Shown one piece after another: positions 59,024-64,000 of a DNA stretch of 64,000 nucleotides. Numbering within the stretch: position 1 is the first letter of the stretch; every line of letters begins with the position of its first letter. The notes under the pieces were generated by a model. The model was not told the origin of the DNA. It saw nothing but the letters and a program-made list of their open reading frames with translations, and did not search any database. This DNA comes from Hoeflea phototrophica DFL-43 (GTDB lineage Bacteria > Pseudomonadota > Alphaproteobacteria > Rhizobiales > Rhizobiaceae): positions 4,307,408-4,371,407 of the forward strand of contig NZ_CM002917.1 of NCBI RefSeq assembly GCF_000154705.2, written 5' to 3'. Both the position numbers and the translations under genes were made by a program.

Positions 59024-59785
59024 ATGACTGCCCGTACGCTTTTTCACGCTCTTGCCCTGCCGCTGATTGCGGCAATGGCCCTGGCAGGCCCGCTTCGGGC
59101 CACGGCGGAAGCGGGCGATTTCATCGGCGTGGTCGAACTGTTCACCAGCCAGGGCTGCTCGTCCTGCCCGCCCGCCGATGCAGAATTGGCGAAAATGGCT
59201 GACAAGGGCAATGTTCTGGCCCTGAGCTATCATGTCGATTACTGGAACTATCTCGGCTGGGTCGATACGCTGGCGAGCAAGGCCAGCACCGAGCGGCAAT
59301 ATGGCTATGCCCACACCCTCAAGCGCAAGAACGTCTACACGCCACAGGCGGTGGTCAATGGCCGCGATCATGCAAACGGCGCCGACCCGGCTGCAGTCAA
59401 CGCCCTGATCAACAAACTTTCCGCCATAGACGAGGGGCTCAACGTCACCGTGGATGCGGCCTATGACAATGACGGGCTGACCATCAGCATCGGCGAAGGT
59501 GAGGGCAAAGCCGACATCGTGGTCGTCTATTTCGATGACAGCAACACGGTCGATATCACCCGCGGCGAGAACGCCGGCAGCACCATCACCTACCGGCACA
59601 GCGTCCGCGACATCGAAACAGTGGGCATGTGGAACGGCACCGCGAAGTCCCTGACACTGCCGGCATCCGTGCTGTCCGCCAAGGCCGGAACAGGCTGCGC
59701 GATCCTTTTGCAGGTGGTGGGCAGAGATGGCTCTCCCGGTGCGATCCTGGGCGCGGCCATGATCACCAGCGATGAAACCGGGTAA
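59024..59785 (+). CDS. DUF1223 secreted thioredoxin-fold protein
   Basis: A protein of about 253 residues from the ATG at 59024; an earlier ATG at 59009 is possible. A signal peptide of about 28 residues precedes VVELFTSQGCSSCPPADAELAKMADKGNVLALSYHVDYWNYLGWVD, the DUF1223 signature with a CSSC pair. It has YTPQAVVNGRDHANGAD and a C-terminal beta-rich region. Function is unknown; the fold suggests a periplasmic thiol protein. The acnA-DUF1223-DUF2794 order is common in Rhizobiales. Confidence 0.92.
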   Translation: MTARTLFHALALPLIAAMALAGPLRATAEAGDFIGVVELFTSQGCSSCPPADAELAKMADKGNVLALSYHVDYWNYLGWVDTLASKASTERQYGYAHTLKRKNVYTPQAVVNGRDHANGADPAAVNALINKLSAIDEGLNVTVDAAYDNDGLTISIGEGEGKADIVVVYFDDSNTVDITRGENAGSTITYRHSVRDIETVGMWNGTAKSLTLPASVLSAKAGTGCAILLQVVGRDGSPGAILGAAMITSDETG

Positions 59786-59963
59786 AGCGCCGCGCATCCA
59801 ATCGGATGCGCAAGGGGCGCCGTAACGCTTTGAAATGATGCAAGTACGTTGAAACACTCATTCTGGGCTATGGCCAAGTGATTTGTGCCGGTTCCGACCT
59901 GCCCTGCCGCCAGAAATCTTCACAATCTCCCGGTCTTTTTTGGTATCGAGCGCAAAATTGGAC

Positions 59964-60122
59964 AAAAAAAGACCGGCCAGGGGCCGGTCTAAAATGGGGT
60001 TTGGGGCTGCCTCAAAGCTTCAGGCCGCGGGAACAGCCATCTGCCAGAAGATTCGTCCCGGGGACTCCGAGGGGGCTGGGGGGCTATCAATTCGAAGTCC
60101 CCGGTTCGAACCGCCTGAGGCA
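59964..60122 (-). ncRNA. candidate structured small RNA with own terminator
   Basis: On the minus strand a closing stem TGCCTCA (60122-60116) / TGAGGCA (60014-60008) encloses a strong internal hairpin CCGGGGACT/AGTCCCCGG and a GGTTCGAACC palindrome. It is followed by a terminator hairpin GACCGGCC/GGCCGGTC (59989-59971) with seven T. The length, about 150 nt, and closed-rod shape are compatible with a regulatory RNA such as a 6S-like molecule, but the family was not recognised. No protein frame covers it. A T-arm-like TTCGAAC is present but no tRNA can be folded. Confidence 0.5.
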
Positions 60123-60375
60123 ACGATCGGAGAATTGACGCCAATTCAGGCGCGGATTTGGCTGAAATGCGGCCCAATTATGCTCAAGACCAGTTTCAGC
60201 CTCCGTTCTGGTAAACATACGCAACCATCTGACGGGTTTCGTGATGGTGCACTGCAAAACACACCGGCATCATACGCTCTTCCGCAAAGATTGCCCGATA
60301 TCACCGCGCGACGCCTTGAATTACGCGCTCGCTCAGGCAAACTGGAGCGATGACAACTGATTTGCGGTCCAGGCG

Positions 60376-60771
60376 ATGACGGACGGGGGGGACTCTTCTG
60401 CGCGCCGTTACACAACGGGAACAGAGACGGCAACCACGGTGGATCTGGCCGAGATCCGGCGGCGCAACACGCCCGAGCCGGTCACGTTTCATCGCCGTGA
60501 ACTCGATCTGATCCTGCGAATATACGGCAGGATGGTCGCTGACGGGCACTGGCGCGACTATGCCATCGACCATCTGCGCGACCGCGCAGTGTTCTCGGCC
60601 TTCCGCCGCACCAGTGAAGTGCCGCTCTACCGGATCGAGAAGGATCCGTCGCGGGCCCGCAAGCAGGGCGCTTTTGCCATCATCTCAGCCGCCGGCCTTG
60701 TGCTCAAACGCGGGCATGAGCTCGAGACCGTGCTGAGATATTTCGACAAGAGCCCACGCGTCGTCCGCTGA
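60376..60771 (+). CDS. DUF2794 domain-containing protein
   Basis: A protein of 131 residues. From residue about 33 it reads PVTFHRRELDLILRIYGRMVADGHWRDYAIDHLRDRAVFSAFRRTSEVPLYRIEKDPSRARKQGAFAIISAAGLVLKRGHELETVLRYFDKSPRVVR, the full DUF2794 pattern of Alphaproteobacteria. It is cytosolic; function unknown. It lies between the small RNA candidate and an acetyltransferase gene. Confidence 0.93.
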   Translation: MTDGGDSSARRYTTGTETATTVDLAEIRRRNTPEPVTFHRRELDLILRIYGRMVADGHWRDYAIDHLRDRAVFSAFRRTSEVPLYRIEKDPSRARKQGAFAIISAAGLVLKRGHELETVLRYFDKSPRVVR

Positions 60772-60838
60772 TACACACGACCTGCCTGCCGGCCCCTGTA
60801 CCCCGTCAACCCCTGTACCCGTCAACCCGTGAACCCCA

Positions 60839-61387
60839 TCAGCCCATGAAAAGTGTGCCGGGATAGATCTCGGGGTCGGGATCAGTTGCCTTGCCCTCAC
60901 CCAGCTGGCGTTGCATGAACACCGTATCGAGCCAGCTTCCATGCTTGTGACCGGAACCAGAAATCATCCCGCTATGAACGAAGCCGGCCTTCTGGTGCAC
61001 GGCGATGGAAGCGGGATGCGCCCCGCCAATCACCGCGATCATCTGCCGGAATCCGAGCGTCTCGCAACCTGCGATCAGCGCATGCAAAAGCGCCTTTCCG
61101 TAGCCCCGGCCCCGCGCCTCGGGATCGAGATAAATCGAGTCCTCCACCGACCATCTATAGGCCGGGCGGGTCCGAAACGCGGATGCATAGGCATAGCCCA
61201 TGACCTTGCCGTCAGCCTCGGCCACAAGATAGGGATAGCCATTGCCACAAATCGTCGAAAACCGCCGCGTCATCTCCGCCTCGCCGGGCGGTGTAAGCTC
61301 ATAACTGGCCACGCCGTTGCGCACGCTCTCGGTGTAAATACGGGTGATTGCCGGCACATCGGCAAGGGTCGCATCGCGTATCTGCAT
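60839..61387 (-). CDS. GNAT acetyltransferase, phosphinothricin-acetyltransferase-like
   Basis: A protein of 182 residues from MQIRDATLADVPAITRIYTESVRNGVASYE (61387). The PAT/bar pattern includes YLVAEADGKVMGYAYASAFRTRPAYRWSVEDSIYLDPEARGRGYGKALLHALIAGCETLGFRQMIAVIGG and HQKAGFVHSGMISGSGHKHGSWLDTVFMQRQL. It probably acetylates L-amino acid analogues such as methionine sulfoximine. Start follows GGAAGATCCCCT. It sits downstream of YbhL on the same strand after a terminator. Confidence 0.9.
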   Translation of the reverse strand: MQIRDATLADVPAITRIYTESVRNGVASYELTPPGEAEMTRRFSTICGNGYPYLVAEADGKVMGYAYASAFRTRPAYRWSVEDSIYLDPEARGRGYGKALLHALIAGCETLGFRQMIAVIGGAHPASIAVHQKAGFVHSGMISGSGHKHGSWLDTVFMQRQLGEGKATDPDPEIYPGTLFMG

Positions 61388-61462
61388 AGGGGATCTTCCG
61401 TCAGGTCTGCACACTGGCCCGGCACGGGTCAACTTGAGCCTCAATACCAGATTCGAGCGCAC

Positions 61463-61490
61463 AAAAAAGGCGGCCCGGAAGCCGCCTTTT
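61463..61490 (-). terminator. intrinsic terminator of the ybhL-like gene
   Basis: On the minus strand AAGGCGGC, loop TTCCGG, GCCGCCTT is followed by a T run, about 20 bases beyond the stop of the Bax-inhibitor gene. Confidence 0.88.
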
Positions 61491-61511
61491 CGATTGATGT
61501 TGTCTCAGATC

Positions 61512-62243
61512 CTACTCGCGATTGCCGAGGAACTGCAGCAGGAACATGAACAGGTTGATGAAGTCGAGATACAGACGCAGCGCGCCCATGATCGCCTTGC
61601 GGCCGGCAGTCGCTGCGCCGTCGCCTTCATAGTACATTTCCTTGATCTGCTGGGTGTCGTAGGCGGTGAGGCCGGCAAACACCAGAACGCCGATCGCCGA
61701 GATGGCGAACTCAAGCGCGCTCGACTGAAGGAAGATGTTGACGACCATCGCGATGATGATGCCGAACACGCCCATGATCAGGAACGAGCCCATGCCCGAC
61801 AGATCCTTCTTGGTCGTGTAGCCGTAAAGCGACAACGCACCAAAAGAGGCTGCGGTGACAAAGAACGTCTGGGTGATCGACGCGCCGGTGAAGACGATGA
61901 AGATCGACGACAGCGACAGGCCCATCATCGCGGCATAGACCCAGAAGGTCGTTTGCGCGGCGGAGACACTCATCTTCTCGATGCGGAAGCTCAAAAAGAA
62001 GACCATGGCCAGCGGCGCCAGCATGATCACCCACTTGAGCGGGCTCGCATAGAGCAGTTGCGCGAAGGCCGGGTTGGTCGACGCCAGCATGTAGGTGCCG
62101 TAAGCGGCCACGCCGGTGATGCCCAGGCCCATTGCCATGATATTGTAGACGCGCAGCATATAGGCGCGGAGGCCCTCATCAATGGCGGCATCTGCATGTG
62201 CGCCACTCGCTACGCGGACATTCGAATTGCGAAAGTCAGCCAT
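61512..62243 (-). CDS. ybhL: Bax inhibitor-1/YbhL-family membrane protein
   Basis: A protein of 243 residues from MADFRNSNVRVASG (62243), with GAGGG just upstream. Seven membrane helices and the BI-1 signatures YNIMAMGLGITGVAAYGTY, KWVIMLAPLAMVFFLSF, GLTAYDTQQIKEMYYEG and ALRLYLDFINLFMFLLQFLG are all present, with the conserved Asp residues of the ion/pH sensor. It affects membrane stress handling. Leader at 62250-62330 looks structured. Confidence 0.95.
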   Translation of the reverse strand: MADFRNSNVRVASGAHADAAIDEGLRAYMLRVYNIMAMGLGITGVAAYGTYMLASTNPAFAQLLYASPLKWVIMLAPLAMVFFLSFRIEKMSVSAAQTTFWVYAAMMGLSLSSIFIVFTGASITQTFFVTAASFGALSLYGYTTKKDLSGMGSFLIMGVFGIIIAMVVNIFLQSSALEFAISAIGVLVFAGLTAYDTQQIKEMYYEGDGAATAGRKAIMGALRLYLDFINLFMFLLQFLGNRE

Positions 62244-62249
62244 GTTTCC

Positions 62250-62330
62250 CTCTTTATAAGCCCCGGTATGGGTTACGGTGTCGGGTTCAAGTTCCCAGGC
62301 GCCGCTGCGGGGCTCCAGCATGCCTGTGGA
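62250..62330 (-). promoter_or_regulatory. 5' leader of the ybhL-like gene, candidate ybhL motif RNA
   Basis: Rhizobiales ybhL genes carry a conserved leader RNA, the ybhL motif. Here the minus-strand leader holds a GC-rich hairpin (CTGGAGCCCCGCAGCGGCGC) and ends ACCCATACCGGGGCTTATAAAG just ahead of the GAGGG ribosome site. ACCGGGGCTT could pair with the upstream AGCCCCG. Assignment rests on position and pairing only. Confidence 0.45.
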
Positions 62331-62425
62331 TAATATGATGACGAACAAGCGCCACGACAAGACCCCATAGGATCAAGATGGAACGAATTAACGCCGATTG
62401 CTTAATGTATCGGCCTGATTTGCGT

Positions 62426-64000
62426 CTAAAGTTCGCGAAGCACAGGTGCGGCTTTTTGTCCAAGCACCCTCCAGGTGCCCAGCAAACCGATGCCGACAGT
62501 GACCACGAGCGCACCAACAAGCGTTGCAGCCGCGATATCGGGCATGAAACTGGAGGGCAGGGTCATGATCCGGCTGACCACGAACCAGGAGGCAACAGCG
62601 CCAAAGGCCAGCGCAAAAACCGCCGTGGCGAGGCCCAGCAGACCATATTCGTAGACATAGGCCCGGATCAGGGTCACCCGTGTCGCGCCCAGCGTCTTGA
62701 GCACCACCGCATCATGGATCCGGGAGCGGTTGCCCGCAGCCAGCGCGCCGGCGAGAACCAGCACGGAGGCGATCAGAGCCACCAGGGCTGCCGCGCGAAT
62801 CGCGATCCCGATCTGGCCCACCACGCGGTTGGCCAGTTCGAGCGCATCCTTGACCCTCACACTGGTGATGGTCGGATAGGCCTGGGTAACGGCGCGCAGC
62901 ACCTCGCCCTCTTCCGCGGCGGTGGCGTCCGGATCCTGCAACGTCGCCATCCAGGAGTGTGGAGCGCCGGCAAAGGTGTTGGGCGAAAACACCATGACGA
63001 AATTGATCGACAGCGATTCCCACTCCACGTCGCGCAGATTGGCAATCCGGGCAACGATCGACCGGCCCAGCACCGACACCGTGATGGTGTCGCCAACGCT
63101 CAGGCCCAGCTCGCCCGCCTCCTCGGAGGAGAATGACACCAGCGGTTCGCCCTGATGGTCGGGCGCCCACCATTCGCCGGCCGACAGCCGCGAATTCTCC
63201 GGCAGGTTTTTGGTGTAGGTCACACCGCGGTCCCCACGAAGCACCCAGCGCGCCTCGGCAGGCACATTATCCTCATTCACCGGCTCACCCTTGAGCTCGA
63301 GAATCCGGCCGCGCAGCATCGGAACCTTGATGACCTTGCCCTCCGGCGCGACCTCGGAAAGGATGTTTTCAAATCCGTCGATTTCACTCGACTGGATGTC
63401 GACAAAGAAGAAGTTGGGCGCCCGGTCCGGCAGATTGCCGGAGAGTTCCCGCCTCAGATTGGTGTCGATCAACGCCAGAGTCACCAGAAGCGCAAGCCCG
63501 AGACCCAGCGACAGCACAACTGACGGCGTCAGCGCGCCGGGACGGTGGATATTGCCGATGGCAAGCCGCAGCGGCGTCGAGCGCACGGCGGGCACCTTTC
63601 TGGCGATCGCCTGGACTGCAAAGCCCACCAGCCTGAGCACGCCAAAGGCAACGACAACGGCGGCCACGAAAACCGAAGCGATGCCGCGATCATCAGCAAA
63701 CCAGATCGCCGCCGCGCACAAGGCAACCAGCGTCACCCCGGCTGCCAGAAGATAGGGCCAGCGTGGCAGCCCCCCACCCTCAAAGCTCTGCTGGCGGAAC
63801 AATGCCGTGGCAGGCACCTCGCCTGCCCGGCCGAGCGGCAGCACGGCAAAGGCAAAGGCGGTCATCAGGCCAAAGCCTGCAGCAATGATCAGCGATGCGG
63901 GGTAAACCGAAGCCTGCACCGCAACCGGAATCACGCCAGACAGCGCCCCGGCAGCAAAAAACGGCGTCGCGAGCCCGAGAAGCAACCCGAGAAACACGCC
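62426..64000 (-). CDS. FtsX-like ABC transporter permease, YbbP/DUF214 type (partial)
   Basis: At least 524 residues to the right edge; the N-terminus is outside the window. Four or more membrane helices at each end flank large periplasmic domains, the DUF214/FtsX architecture: LAIGNIHRPGALTPSVVLSLGLGLALLVTLALIDTNLRRELSG, a periplasmic part with LRGDRGVTYTKNLPENSRLSAGEWW, and the C-terminal helix RIHDAVVLKTLGATRVTLIRAYVYEYGLLGLATAVFALAFGAVASWFVV. It resembles YbbP, which pairs with the ATPase YbbA and the esterase TesA; partners should lie to the right. Confidence 0.88.
   Translation of the reverse strand, partial: GVFLGLLLGLATPFFAAGALSGVIPVAVQASVYPASLIIAAGFGLMTAFAFAVLPLGRAGEVPATALFRQQSFEGGGLPRWPYLLAAGVTLVALCAAAIWFADDRGIASVFVAAVVVAFGVLRLVGFAVQAIARKVPAVRSTPLRLAIGNIHRPGALTPSVVLSLGLGLALLVTLALIDTNLRRELSGNLPDRAPNFFFVDIQSSEIDGFENILSEVAPEGKVIKVPMLRGRILELKGEPVNEDNVPAEARWVLRGDRGVTYTKNLPENSRLSAGEWWAPDHQGEPLVSFSSEEAGELGLSVGDTITVSVLGRSIVARIANLRDVEWESLSINFVMVFSPNTFAGAPHSWMATLQDPDATAAEEGEVLRAVTQAYPTITSVRVKDALELANRVVGQIGIAIRAAALVALIASVLVLAGALAAGNRSRIHDAVVLKTLGATRVTLIRAYVYEYGLLGLATAVFALAFGAVASWFVVSRIMTLPSSFMPDIAAATLVGALVVTVGIGLLGTWRVLGQKAAPVLREL

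Noticed and set aside
60061..60122. tRNA-like 3' end (GGTTCGAACC with TGAGGCA)
   Set aside because: The T-arm stem does not pair, the distance to the matching TGCCTCA is about 115 bases, and no anticodon arm or CCA is seen. The palindrome belongs to the minus-strand RNA candidate.
59964..60400. tmRNA (ssrA)
   Set aside because: No tag frame encoding an AANDN-type peptide was found nearby and no acceptor piece folds.

Overview
The window is about 62-63% GC and reads as chromosomal DNA of an alphaproteobacterium of the order Hyphomicrobiales (Rhizobiales), perhaps a Hoeflea/Phyllobacteriaceae-like marine or soil relative. This is inferred from the Omp19-type lipoprotein at the left edge, the sdhCDAB order, the ffh - chorismate mutase - rpsP - rimM - trmD - rplS block, the dapF - mtaB - ftsY - yciB block, ccmABCDG next to acnA, DUF2794, and a Bax-inhibitor gene with a structured leader. 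No rRNA, tRNA, CRISPR array, phage or plasmid backbone was seen.

Layout. 1-6.6 kb: Omp19-like lipoprotein (partial), VOC protein, exported MsrA, MFS transporter with a His-rich tail, a LysR regulator divergent from an MDR oxidoreductase, and a cystathionine-lyase-type PLP enzyme. 6.7-10.2 kb: the complete succinate dehydrogenase operon on the minus strand. 10.5-23.8 kb: a looser mix of acetyltransferases, small secreted proteins (two are paralogues of each other), a CHASE4-GGDEF cyclase, leuC, a DUF1127 protein divergent from a LysR regulator, and an amino-acid ABC transporter without its ATPase. This part also holds palindromic and tandem repeats that bracket a GIY-YIG nuclease gene. 24-28.5 kb: the translation and secretion block (L19, TrmD, RimM, S16, chorismate mutase, Ffh). 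28.8-31.1 kb: a graveyard of small accessory modules, namely a degraded ParDE pair, a DUF2513 gene with two in-frame stops, and a ParDE pair split by an IS5-family (IS427-like) element with CTAG target duplication.

31.4-39.3 kb: hemolysin-III protein, secreted LRR protein, SLC13/TrkA-C permease, a MarR regulator coupled to a deiodinase-like thioredoxin-fold protein, and a TPP-riboswitch-controlled operon (YkoF-like, permease, ATPase, binding protein) for uptake of thiamine or its pyrimidine. 39.4-49.6 kb: a 7TM-PAS-GGDEF cyclase, a Tat-exported MBL hydrolase, dapF-mtaB-ftsY-yciB, a cytochrome P450 and a PPi-type phosphofructokinase. 49.8-52.1 kb: an AT-richer two-gene island, divergently transcribed. 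One gene is unknown; the other joins an AbiJ-N-terminal-like region to a PD-(D/E)xK (Mrr-like) nuclease. This is the best candidate for an undescribed defence system in the window. 52.2-64 kb: NUDIX hydrolase, ccmABCDG, acnA, DUF1223, a structured intergenic RNA candidate with its own terminator, DUF2794, acetyltransferase, YbhL/BI-1 with leader, and a truncated FtsX-like ABC permease.

Most of the window is housekeeping metabolism (TCA cycle, cytochrome c maturation, DAP/lysine, leucine, thiamine salvage, co-translational targeting). The accessory signal is concentrated at 13.3-14.1, 21.6-23.5, 28.8-31.1 and 49.8-52.1 kb.
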